Below are positions 53,293-61,351 of a DNA stretch of 64,000 nucleotides, in pieces; within the stretch, counting starts at the first letter, position 1; every line of letters starts with the position of its first letter. A model generated the notes under the pieces. It made no database searches. It worked only from the letters and a program-made list of their open reading frames with translations, and was not told the DNA's origin. The stretch comes from Gemmatimonadota bacterium (GTDB lineage Bacteria; Gemmatimonadota; Gemmatimonadetes; Longimicrobiales; Gaopeijiaceae), in the NCBI GenBank assembly GCA_022822425.1, contig JAJEBS010000247.1, positions 16,209 to 80,208 of the forward strand, given 5' to 3'. The position numbers and the translations under genes are program-made.

Positions 53293-54909
53293 ATGACCCT
53301 GCCAGCCCTCGACATGTCTCCAGCCCCCTCACGCACCGCCGTCGAACTCGACGCCCACGGTCTGACCCCCTCGGGGAACATCCACTGGAATCTCTCGCCC
53401 GCACGGCTCTGCGAGGCCGCCCTTGCCCGGGGCGAGGGCCATCTGGTGAACATGGGTCCCTTCGCCGCGGTCACCGTCCCGCACACGGGCCGCTCCCCGA
53501 ACGACCGCTTCACCGTCAAGGAACCCTCCACGGCCGACCAGATCGACTGGGGGACGATCAACCGCCCCATGAGCGAAGCGCATTACCGGGCGCTCAGGGC
53601 CGACATCATCGAATACCTGAACCCGCGCGAACTCTTCGTGCGCGATGCCCACTGCGGAGCCGATCCGGCGCACCGGATCTCGGTGCGCGTGGTCAGCCCG
53701 AGCGCCTGGCACACGCTCTTCGTGTACAACATGTTCCTGCGCCCGTCCGCCGGCGAACTGGCCGCCATCCGCCCCGACTTCGTCGTGCTGCACGCGCCTC
53801 TTCTCCAGGCCGACCCGGCGCGCCACGGCACCCGCAGCGGCACCGCGGTGGTCGTCAATCTGGCCGAGCGGACCGTGCTCGTGGCCGGCACGCGCTACGC
53901 AGGCGAGATCAAGAAGTCCATCTTCTCGTCGATGAACTTCTTCCTGCCCGGCAAGGGCGCGCTCCCCATGCACTGCTCGGCGAACATCGGCGAAGAAGGG
54001 GACACCGCGCTCTTCTTCGGGCTCTCGGGAACCGGCAAGACCACGCTTTCGGCGGATCACGCGCGCCGCCTGATCGGCGATGACGAGCACGGCTGGAGCG
54101 ACGACGGCATCTTCAACTTCGAGGGCGGATGCTACGCGAAGGTGATTCGGCTCTCCCCGGTGAACGAACCCGAGATCTACCGCACCACGAGGATGTTCGG
54201 GACCATCCTCGAGAACGTGATCTTCGACCAGGGCACGCGCGAGCTGGACCTCGACGACGACACCCTCACGGAGAACACGCGCGCATCCTATCCCATCCAC
54301 TACATCCCCGGGGCGGTGCCGGATGGCCGGGGCGGCCACCCGAACAACATCTTCTTCCTCACCGCCGACGCCTTCGGCGTGCTGCCGCCCATCGCGCGCC
54401 TGACTCCCGAGCAGGCGATGTACCACTTCCTGTCCGGGTACACCGCGAAGGTGGCGGGCACGGAGCGGGGTGTGACCGACCCGCGCGCGACCTTCAGCGC
54501 CTGCTTCGGCGCGCCCTTCCTGCCGATGCACCCGAGCGTCTACGCGCGCATCCTGGGCGAGAAGCTGCGCCGCCACGGCTCGCAGGTGTGGCTGGTGAAC
54601 ACCGGCTGGACGGGAGGCGGGTTCGGCACCGGCAGGCGCATGGACCTTCCGCACACGCGCGCGATGATCCGCGCGGCGCTCGACGGGTCGCTGGACGGGG
54701 TGCCGACGCGCACCGATCCGGTCTTCGGACTGGCGGTGCCGCGAGCGGTCGAAGGCGTGCCCGCACGTGTTCTGACCCCGCGCTCCACGTGGGCCGACCC
54801 GGAGGCCTACGACCGCGCGGCGGGCCGGCTGGCGTCCATGTTCCGGGACAACTTCTCAAGCTTCGCCGACGCCGCCCCGAAGGAGGTGCGCGCGGCGGGA
54901 CCAGGATAG
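53293..54909 (+). CDS. pckA: Phosphoenolpyruvate carboxykinase (ATP)
   Basis: A 538-residue ATP-dependent PEP carboxykinase. Visible are the substrate loop HTGRSPNDRFTVKEP, GEIKKSIFSSMNFFLPGKGALPMHCSAN, the P-loop GLSGTGKTTLSAD near residue 243 and the nearby metal site DDEHGWSDDGIFNFEGGCYAK. It makes PEP from oxaloacetate in gluconeogenesis, which suits an amino-acid or fatty-acid consumer. The ATG for MTLPALDM is used; the first 25 residues are poorly conserved, so a start near residue 9 is possible. Confidence 0.95.
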   Translation: MTLPALDMSPAPSRTAVELDAHGLTPSGNIHWNLSPARLCEAALARGEGHLVNMGPFAAVTVPHTGRSPNDRFTVKEPSTADQIDWGTINRPMSEAHYRALRADIIEYLNPRELFVRDAHCGADPAHRISVRVVSPSAWHTLFVYNMFLRPSAGELAAIRPDFVVLHAPLLQADPARHGTRSGTAVVVNLAERTVLVAGTRYAGEIKKSIFSSMNFFLPGKGALPMHCSANIGEEGDTALFFGLSGTGKTTLSADHARRLIGDDEHGWSDDGIFNFEGGCYAKVIRLSPVNEPEIYRTTRMFGTILENVIFDQGTRELDLDDDTLTENTRASYPIHYIPGAVPDGRGGHPNNIFFLTADAFGVLPPIARLTPEQAMYHFLSGYTAKVAGTERGVTDPRATFSACFGAPFLPMHPSVYARILGEKLRRHGSQVWLVNTGWTGGGFGTGRRMDLPHTRAMIRAALDGSLDGVPTRTDPVFGLAVPRAVEGVPARVLTPRSTWADPEAYDRAAGRLASMFRDNFSSFADAAPKEVRAAGPG

Positions 54910-54986
54910 CGTCGAGGCAACGCGGGCCGAGCCCGCGCCGAAATCCGAGAAACCGGCCTGGGGCAGCGCCGGGACAGGGAGCCCAG

Positions 54987-55451
54987 ATGGCGAAGAAATA
55001 CTGGCTGATGAAGACGGAACCGGGCGTCTACTCGATCGACGACCTGGAGCGGGACGGCTACACCTGGTGGGAAGGCGTCCGCAATTACGGGGCACGCAAC
55101 AACATGCAGGCGATGAGCGTGGGCGACGAGGTGCTCTTCTACCACAGCATGGCCAGGCCGCCCGGCGTCGCGGGGCTGGCGCGCGTGTGCAAGGAAGCCT
55201 ATCCGGATCACTTCGCCTTCGACCCCGACGAACACTACTACGACCCGAAGTCCGACCCCGCGAAGCCCCGCTGGTACATGGTCGACGTGGAGTTCGTGGA
55301 GAAGTTCTCCGAGGTGGTGTCGCTGAAGGACATTCGCCTGGTGGCGGCGCTGAGCGAGATGGTGCTGGTGAAGAACTCGCGCCTTTCGGTCCAGCCGGTG
55401 CGCCGGGAGGAGTTCGAGACCATCCGCGGGATGGGCCGCGGCGAGGGCTGA
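54987..55451 (+). CDS. EVE-domain protein
   Basis: A 154-residue EVE-domain protein of the PUA-like fold (KKYWLMKTEPGVYSIDDLER, WWEGVRNYGARNNMQAMSVGDEVLFYHS, WYMVDVEFVEKF). EVE domains bind modified bases in DNA or RNA; the bacterial house-keeping version, as here, covers the whole protein and its substrate is not established. AGGGAG precedes the ATG. It sits 77 bases after pckA and 21 bases before the HD gene, probably one transcript with the latter. Confidence 0.9.
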   Translation: MAKKYWLMKTEPGVYSIDDLERDGYTWWEGVRNYGARNNMQAMSVGDEVLFYHSMARPPGVAGLARVCKEAYPDHFAFDPDEHYYDPKSDPAKPRWYMVDVEFVEKFSEVVSLKDIRLVAALSEMVLVKNSRLSVQPVRREEFETIRGMGRGEG

Positions 55452-55472
55452 CCGCGCCGGCCGACTCCCCGC

Positions 55473-56813
55473 ATGTCCTCCCGGAGCGCGCCCACCCTGA
55501 TTCGCGACCCGATCTGGGGTTCCATCCGGCTGGACGCAACCGCCACCCGCATCACGGACGCCCCCGCCTTCCAGCGGCTGCGCTACATCCGCCAGCTCGG
55601 TCTGGCCCACCTGGTCTACCCGGGCGCCACCCACACCCGTTTCACCCACGTGCTCGGCGTTTATCACCTGGTGAGCACCGCCCTGCGGAGCCTGAGGAAG
55701 CGGGAATCCCTCCCCGACCACGTGTGGGCGGGAGCCGAGCTGGTGCCGTACGCGGGACTCCTGCACGACATCGGCCACTACCCCTTCTCGCACGCGCTCG
55801 ACGACCTGCGCGGCGACGATCATCCGGGTGACCACGAGGCGGTCGCGGCACACTTTCTGGAGTCGCCCGAAGTGCGGGATGCGCTGGCCGGGCTGGGACC
55901 GGGGGCCGCCGCGGAAATCGGCGCGCTCATCCGCGGCGAGAGCACCGCCCCGCTGCGCGGCCTGGTGCACGGCAGCCTCGACATGGACAAGATGGACTAC
56001 CTCAAGCGCGACGCGCGCTCCTGCGGGGTCCCCTACGGCGAGGTCGATGTCGAGCGCCTCCTGCAGGGCCTGGTCATTCTCCAGGACCCGGACAGCGGCG
56101 CGTTCGAGGTGGGGGTGGACGAGAAGGCGGTTACCGCGCTGGAATCCCTGCTGTTCGCCAAGTACCAGATGTTCCGCAACGTGTACTGGCACCACGCGGT
56201 GCGCGCGGGCACGGTGCTCTGCGCGCGCATCGTCAACGACGCGGTGGCCGCGGGGCTGGTCGGGGGGCGTGAGCTGGCGGGCCCGACCGACGACGAACTC
56301 CTGCACCTGATCGGTCGCCGCGCGCGGAATCGCGGCGGGGCCGTCGCCGACCGCATCCGCCGCCGCTGGCTCCCGGCCCTCAGGGCCCGGCGTCTCCCGA
56401 AGCGCGCCGCCGAGCTCACCGCCGCCGACCTGGGCGACCGAAGCCTCCCCCCCTGGATCGAGGCCCCGGGTCCCGAACGCCGCCGGCTTGAGGACCAGCT
56501 CGCCGAGGCGCTCTCCCTGGAGCCCGGCGAGGTCGTGATCGACTTCCCCTGCAAGCCCGCCATGTTCCAGCTCGACCTCCTGGTGCGCCGCCGCAGCGGG
56601 CGTGCCGAGAGGCTGGGCAAGACCGGCATACCCGGCGTCATCGACCTCCCCAGGGTGGCCCGCGAACTCTACCGCACCTCCCGGGTGCTCCGCGTCTTCA
56701 CCCTCGAAAAGAGGTCGCTCGCGCCCGACGAGGTCATCGCTCTGGTCACGGAGACGCACGGGCATCCACCCGGGGAGCGCGCGCCGTCCGCGGCGACGGC
56801 ATCCGGCCCGTAG
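55473..56813 (+). CDS. HD-domain phosphohydrolase (SAMHD1/YdhJ-like)
   Basis: A 446-residue metal-dependent HD protein. Motifs in order are HTRFTHVLGVYHL, LLHDIGHYPFSHALDD with the HD pair, and SLDMDKMDYLKRDARSCGV with the final Asp; this is the dGTPase/SAMHD1-like layout. The ligand-binding C-terminal part (FPCKPAMFQLDLLVRR) is present. Probably hydrolyses a nucleotide triphosphate; dNTP specificity is inferred from the family. Follows the EVE gene closely. Confidence 0.87.
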   Translation: MSSRSAPTLIRDPIWGSIRLDATATRITDAPAFQRLRYIRQLGLAHLVYPGATHTRFTHVLGVYHLVSTALRSLRKRESLPDHVWAGAELVPYAGLLHDIGHYPFSHALDDLRGDDHPGDHEAVAAHFLESPEVRDALAGLGPGAAAEIGALIRGESTAPLRGLVHGSLDMDKMDYLKRDARSCGVPYGEVDVERLLQGLVILQDPDSGAFEVGVDEKAVTALESLLFAKYQMFRNVYWHHAVRAGTVLCARIVNDAVAAGLVGGRELAGPTDDELLHLIGRRARNRGGAVADRIRRRWLPALRARRLPKRAAELTAADLGDRSLPPWIEAPGPERRRLEDQLAEALSLEPGEVVIDFPCKPAMFQLDLLVRRRSGRAERLGKTGIPGVIDLPRVARELYRTSRVLRVFTLEKRSLAPDEVIALVTETHGHPPGERAPSAATASGP

Positions 56814-56998
56814 GGCATCTCCCGGCCCCCGGATCCGGCCGGCCGCGCAGGAGGCGCCGGCGGCCGCCCGCCCGCCCGGGAATCGGACCGATGCGCCGGC
56901 GGAATGCCGTTTGGGCTCATGTGTCGCCCGACCTCTCGAGCGCAAGGAACCCCGGTGGCAGTGGGGTTTAGGATGCGTGGCACCTGAATCCGGTGTTC

Positions 56999-57026
56999 TG
57001 GACAATTCCGGATATCTGATTATTAT
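56999..57026 (+). promoter_or_regulatory. Candidate promoter of the second sigma gene
   Basis: TGGACA and TATTAT with a 16-base spacer in a locally AT-rich patch, giving a leader of about 70 bases before the sigma ATG. The remaining gap sequence (56814-56998) shows nothing else. Confidence 0.45.
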
Positions 57027-57100
57027 TCAGGGCTGCGGATCCTACGCTTCGCGCGTGGGTATGCGGGGCCGACACGAATGCCAAGGAGACCGTCTTCAGA

Positions 57101-58030
57101 ATGCCCGCTACGCTGCGAAAGAAAGTGGTTCGTCGAAAGAAGGTGGTTCGTCGACGGAAGAAGCGCTCGACCAGCCTGCTCGTCGGTTTTGACACCGGGG
57201 TGGAGGAGCAGAGTGCGCTCGACCAGTACCTGCGCGACGTCAGCCGCCACGAGCTGATCACCCCGGAGCAGGAGAAGGTGCTGGGGGCGCGGGCTCAGAA
57301 GGGCGACGAGGACGCGGTGCAGGAACTGGCGCGCGCCAACCTGCGGTTCGTCATCAGCGTAGCCAAGAAGTACCAGAATCGCGGGGTTTCCCTCACGGAC
57401 CTGATCCAGGAGGGCAACGTCGGGCTGGTCACGGCGGCCCGGAAGTTCGATCCCGAGCAGGGCGTCAAGTTCATCAGCTACGCGGTGTGGTGGATTCGTC
57501 AGGCCATCCTGGCGTCCCTCGCCAACCAGGGCCGATCGGTGCGCGTTCCCCTGAATCGCGCCTCCGACCTCGCGCGCATCTTCCGCGAGAAGGAGCGGCT
57601 GCGGCAGGAGCGTGGACGTGAGCCCTCTCCAGAGGAGCTGTCCAAGGCCACCCGGCTTACGCCCGAGCTGATCGAGTCGCTCCAGACCCTGAACGCGGCG
57701 GAAATCCGCCTCGACGCCCCTATCGGCGACAGCGAGGACTCGCAACTCGTGGAGCGGTTCCTGACGGAGGAGGCAACCGAGCCGGAGCTGGGGGTGGAAG
57801 CGCGGCTGCTGGCCGAGTCGGTCAACGTGGCGCTCACCACGCTCGAGGCCCGCGACGCCAAGGTCCTGCGCCTCTATTTCGGGCTGCAGGGCGAGCGTGA
57901 GCACACGCTGGAGGAGATCGGCAACATGCTGGGGGTCACGCGCGAGCGCATCCGCCAGTTGCGCGACCGGGCGCTGCGCCGCCTGCGGGACGGCGAGAAG
58001 GGATCCGCGCTGGAATCCTTCGCCGCGTGA
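57101..58030 (+). CDS. RNA polymerase sigma factor, RpoD/SigA family
   Basis: A 309-residue sigma-70 factor with regions 1.2 (SALDQYLRDVSRHELITPEQE), 2 (ELARANLRFVISVAKKYQNRG, FISYAVWWIRQAILASL), 3 and 4 (EHTLEEIGNMLGVTRERIRQLRD). A strikingly basic head, RKKVVRRKKVVRRRKKR, precedes region 1.2 and is encoded by a tandem DNA repeat of AAGAAAGTGGTTCGTCG type. AAGGAGA is placed upstream of the ATG. It resembles the factor at 27463; one may be the primary sigma and the other a stress or growth-phase factor. Confidence 0.93.
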   Translation: MPATLRKKVVRRKKVVRRRKKRSTSLLVGFDTGVEEQSALDQYLRDVSRHELITPEQEKVLGARAQKGDEDAVQELARANLRFVISVAKKYQNRGVSLTDLIQEGNVGLVTAARKFDPEQGVKFISYAVWWIRQAILASLANQGRSVRVPLNRASDLARIFREKERLRQERGREPSPEELSKATRLTPELIESLQTLNAAEIRLDAPIGDSEDSQLVERFLTEEATEPELGVEARLLAESVNVALTTLEARDAKVLRLYFGLQGEREHTLEEIGNMLGVTRERIRQLRDRALRRLRDGEKGSALESFAA

Positions 58031-58033
58031 CGT

Positions 58034-58060
58034 AGGGGTGCGGCGCCGCCTCGCACCCTT
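58034..58060 (+). terminator. Hairpin terminator after the second sigma gene
   Basis: AGGGGTGCG and CGCACCCTT form a 9-bp stem with one G-U pair and a nine-base loop, four bases after the stop, followed by CTTCCCCC rather than a pure T run. Confidence 0.55.
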
Positions 58061-58123
58061 CTTCCCCCGCCGGGGGTCCCCATCCCCCGCGTCACCCGTC
58101 CGGGCTCACCGTATCGCCGGCCT

Positions 58124-59023
58124 GTGATCTCGGTCGGGCGGGTTCATGAAGTCGTCGGAGGCGTCTACCGCGTCCAGCTCGACGACGGCGGTTCGGTCGA
58201 CTCCTCGCTCCGCGGACGCCTCAAGGCCAGGCCCTGGAAGGGAGGCCGCGTGGTCATCGGCGATCGCGTCAGGGTGGCGCTCGAGGGCGACGACGCCACC
58301 GTCGAGGAGGTGCTCCCGCGCACGACCGCCTTCCTGCGCCGGGGGGCGCACGGGCGGACGGCGAAGGTGATGGCGGCCAATCTCGAGCGGGTCGTCGTGG
58401 TGATGTCGGCACGCGACCCGGATCTCAGTCTGGGATATCTGGACCGCATCCTCGCCGTGTGCGCGGCCAACGCGCTTCCCTGCACGCTGGTGATCAACAA
58501 GCAGGACCTTCCGGGAGCGCCCGCGGCCTCGGAGCCGGTGCGCGACCTCTATCGCGGGATCGGCTACGAGGTCGTCCTTGCCAGCGCCGAATCGGGTCTC
58601 GGCCTCGAGCGGCTGCGCTCGGTCGCCGTGCGCGGCATCTGCGCTCTGATCGGCCCCTCCGGGGCGGGCAAGTCAAGCCTCCTGAACCGGCTGGACCCGT
58701 CCCTGGGCCTGCGCATCGGCGACCTCAGCCGCAAGACCGGCACGGGCCGCCACACCACGGTGACCAGCCGCCTGCTTCGGCTCTCCGACGGTACCCTGGT
58801 GGCGGACACCCCGGGTTTCGGAGACGTCGGCCTCTGGGGTGTTCCGGCGAGGCGACTTGACCGATGTTTCCCCGAGATCGAAACGCTCGCGGACGAATGC
58901 CGGTTCCGCGGATGCAGCCATGTGCATGAACCCGACTGCGCGGTTCACGAGAGTGTCCGTTCGGGCGAGGTCGCGAGGAGCCGCTACACGCACTACCAGG
59001 CGCTTCTGGAGGAGGCCGATTGA
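58124..59023 (+). CDS. rsgA: Small ribosomal subunit biogenesis GTPase RsgA
   Basis: A 299-residue circularly permuted GTPase. An N-terminal OB fold comes first, then the G motifs in permuted order: G4 INKQDLPG, G1 GPSGAGKSSLLNRLD near residue 176, and G3 DTPGFGDVGL. The C-terminal zinc knuckle is CRFRGCSHVHEPDC. It helps late 30S maturation. The start is GTG without a clear Shine-Dalgarno. The stop overlaps the next start (TTGA). Confidence 0.94.
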   Translation: MISVGRVHEVVGGVYRVQLDDGGSVDSSLRGRLKARPWKGGRVVIGDRVRVALEGDDATVEEVLPRTTAFLRRGAHGRTAKVMAANLERVVVVMSARDPDLSLGYLDRILAVCAANALPCTLVINKQDLPGAPAASEPVRDLYRGIGYEVVLASAESGLGLERLRSVAVRGICALIGPSGAGKSSLLNRLDPSLGLRIGDLSRKTGTGRHTTVTSRLLRLSDGTLVADTPGFGDVGLWGVPARRLDRCFPEIETLADECRFRGCSHVHEPDCAVHESVRSGEVARSRYTHYQALLEEAD

Positions 59024-59571
59024 ATGCGCCGGAGCACGGAGTGTTGGCAATCGCAGCCGGATCCGAGGCGCCGCGGACGGCGGCGATCGCCTCCGGGGTG
59101 GACGCGATGGTAGACGAGAGCCGGTTTCGGGACGTGATGAGCCGCCTTGTGACCGGAGTCGCGCTGGTCACCAGCCGGCTCGACGGTTCCGTGCACGGGC
59201 TGACGGTCAACGCAGTCAGCTCGGTCTCGCTGAACCCGCCTCTGGTGCTCGTGTGTCTCGACCGCAGCGGCAACTCGCACGATCCCGTCATCGCCTCGGG
59301 CGCGTTCGCGGTCAGCGTGCTGGCGAGCGACCAGGTGGAGATGGCGCATCGCTTCGCGCGCGGAACCCGCCGCGAGCGATTCGCCGGCGTCGAGTTTCGC
59401 GACGGCGCGTCCGGAAGCCCGGTCCTGCCGGACGCGCTCGCCTGGCTGGACTGCGCGATCCGGGCCGTGCATCCGGCGGGCGACCACTCCATCGTGGTGG
59501 GTGAAGTGCTGGGGTGCGGGGCCGGGGAAGGCGACCCGCTGGTGTTCTTCCGAAGCGAGTACGGGCGATGA
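59020..59571 (+). CDS. Flavin reductase-like (FMN-binding split-barrel) protein
   Basis: A 183-residue protein of the flavin-reductase-like domain family (FRDVMSRLVTGVALVTSR, GLTVNAVSSVSLNPPLVLVCLD, FAVSVLASDQ, DCAIRAVHPAGDHSIVVGEV). It would bind FMN and reduce flavin with NAD(P)H or act in a two-component system. The TTG start overlaps the rsgA stop and has GGAGGAGG at ideal distance; an ATG at 59107 is a weaker option. The stop overlaps the following ATG. Confidence 0.85.
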   Translation: MNAPEHGVLAIAAGSEAPRTAAIASGVDAMVDESRFRDVMSRLVTGVALVTSRLDGSVHGLTVNAVSSVSLNPPLVLVCLDRSGNSHDPVIASGAFAVSVLASDQVEMAHRFARGTRRERFAGVEFRDGASGSPVLPDALAWLDCAIRAVHPAGDHSIVVGEVLGCGAGEGDPLVFFRSEYGR

Positions 59572-60290
59572 CGGGCACGGGTACGACGATCCGCCGGACG
59601 CATCTGGCGGCGTTTCTCATCGGCGGGGTCATGGGGGTCATGGGCGAGATGGCCGCCGGGCTGATCCTGTACGAGGGGTCCGGGCTGCTGCGGGCGACCA
59701 CCGTCGTCCTCACCACCGAGGCCGCCGCCGCGGGGGCGGGGCTGCTCTTCGCCACCCGCGTGCCCACGAATGAAATCTCCCGACACCTGCGGCGGCACCT
59801 GCACCTCACGCTGGTGTCGCTGGGGCTGGCGGGCATCCTCACCTCGCTGTGGGGCTACTTCGGCGGCCTGTCGGAGGTGTGGAACGGAGGCGGACAGGCG
59901 ACCGCGCTCGCGCTGCTGGCGGCACTCCCGCTGTACATGGCGGGATCGGTGCTCGGGCTGGTGTGCCGGGCGGGCAGCCGTGATGCGGAGGGGGGAACCG
60001 TGGCCGGGGGAGGGCCCGCGCTGCTGGGCGCCGCGACCGGATTCCTCATCTACGGGCTCTTCCTGGTTCCCCGTCTCGCACCCCCGGTACTGGTGCTGTT
60101 GTGCATGGCCGCGGTGTCGGGCGCCGCCCTGCTGGTCGGGTCCGCCGTGACGCGCGCCGCGGATCTGGCCCACCGGGAGAAAGAGGGAGTGGATCCTGAC
60201 GCGGCGGGCGGGGAAGAAGATGCGGCGAGCGCGGCTATATTGGAGGATCGATCTCAACCACTCGAACCAGCGGGAAACCCGGAGTCATGA
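59568..60290 (+). CDS. Polytopic membrane protein of unknown function
   Basis: A 240-residue protein with about six transmembrane helices between residues 12 and 205 and an acidic soluble tail. No domain is recognised. ATGA overlap with the flavin reductase gene and another ATGA overlap with the lipoprotein gene tie it into the rsgA operon. The earlier ORF track start (59514) lies in the upstream gene. Confidence 0.75.
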   Translation: MTGTGTTIRRTHLAAFLIGGVMGVMGEMAAGLILYEGSGLLRATTVVLTTEAAAAGAGLLFATRVPTNEISRHLRRHLHLTLVSLGLAGILTSLWGYFGGLSEVWNGGGQATALALLAALPLYMAGSVLGLVCRAGSRDAEGGTVAGGGPALLGAATGFLIYGLFLVPRLAPPVLVLLCMAAVSGAALLVGSAVTRAADLAHREKEGVDPDAAGGEEDAASAAILEDRSQPLEPAGNPES

Positions 60291-61027
60291 CAGAGACAAG
60301 GGACGACAGACACGGAAGATACACCGGCAACACGCGTATGTCGGCCGTCGCCATTCTTGCGGCGATCGGTCTGGCGGCATGCGCCCCCCAGGGCGGCGGC
60401 GGGCGCCTGAACGTGCGCACGCTGGAGGTTCGCGCCACCAGCGCGGACAGCATGGTCTTCGAGGGCGCGGCCATCGACTCCACCTGGACCATCCCCGGGG
60501 AGGACGCCCGGCAACTGACCCGTTCGCTGGTGCTCGAGCCGGGCGACGGATCGGAGATCCCGAACCCGCTCGTGGACGTCGCCCTGCGCGCACTGGTCAC
60601 GGGCTACCAGTTTCTCCCGCCGGGCGAACTTCCGGACGACACCGGGAGTACCGAGGAAACCGCCAACGGGCTCCTGGAGATATCCCTGCAGCAGGGAATC
60701 AATTTCCGGGCGATCGTGATCACCAACTACAACCGGGGCGAAGACCTCGCGTGGCGCGGCCAAGCCAGCTTCGGGGACCGCATGGTGTGGATCGACAGCC
60801 GGGTTCTGCCCGCGGACACCGTCCGGCTCGCTCTGGATGGAGACTACGAGGATATGCGCGATGGTGCGGGCGGGCAGCAGGCCGTCCTGCGCGCGCAGGG
60901 CACCCTCTCCGTAGCCACGGCCGGCGAATACACGGTCGAGCTGACGGAACGCGTCGAGGTCATGGAAGTGCCGGCCGAGGGCGTGGCGCGGATGATGGGC
61001 GGCGTGAGGGTGGAGTCGGAGCCGTAG
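60287..61027 (+). CDS. Hypothetical lipoprotein
   Basis: A 246-residue exported lipoprotein: basic head, hydrophobic segment and lipobox LAAC. The mature part looks beta-rich (RLNVRTLEVRATSADSMVFEG, GEYTVELTERVEVMEV) with no recognised domain; it may be a LEA-like or immunoglobulin-like envelope protein. A second in-frame ATG at 60338 (MSAVAIL) would give a tighter signal peptide. Last gene of the overlapping rsgA set. Confidence 0.7.
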   Translation: MTETRDDRHGRYTGNTRMSAVAILAAIGLAACAPQGGGGRLNVRTLEVRATSADSMVFEGAAIDSTWTIPGEDARQLTRSLVLEPGDGSEIPNPLVDVALRALVTGYQFLPPGELPDDTGSTEETANGLLEISLQQGINFRAIVITNYNRGEDLAWRGQASFGDRMVWIDSRVLPADTVRLALDGDYEDMRDGAGGQQAVLRAQGTLSVATAGEYTVELTERVEVMEVPAEGVARMMGGVRVESEP

Positions 61028-61351
61028 GAGATCCAGGACTCCGTGGCCGAATCCGCGCGCGCACCGGGAGCGGCGAGGCGCCGGGCCGGCAGGTTGTAGG
61101 TGGTGATAATCACGGCAGGAAATCACGTAAGTTCAACTCGGACTGCACGATCTGCCTTTCTTGCCGTTGGACTGGATATTGCTGGATCGTGCCCCGAAAG
61201 CGGGAAAACCGGGTTGGATGGCGGGAAAGAAACGCCTCTCGTCCACATGGTCACTCGCAGACCACTATGCCAGCCAAACGCCGCTCCGCAGCCCTGCACG
61301 GCCGGGGGGCCAAGATGCCACCCTTCGGCAATGGTCAATCCCCACTGGCCC
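61028..61351. other. Gap of 324 bases before the DNA methylase gene
   Basis: I see no credible gene; the plus-strand ORFs listed here lack codon bias and ribosome sites. GCACGATC and GATCGTGC form an 8-base inverted repeat (about 61145-61192) with a long loop. Base composition is visibly less GC-rich than the preceding operon, which could mark the boundary of transferred DNA. No tRNA or direct attachment repeat is apparent. Confidence 0.4.

Noticed and set aside
56814-57100. Possible tRNA in the gap before the second sigma gene
   Set aside because: GGCTGCGGATCCTACG looks tRNA-like at first sight, but no cloverleaf or T-loop GTTCRANNC follows. No tRNA or rRNA gene was found anywhere in the window.
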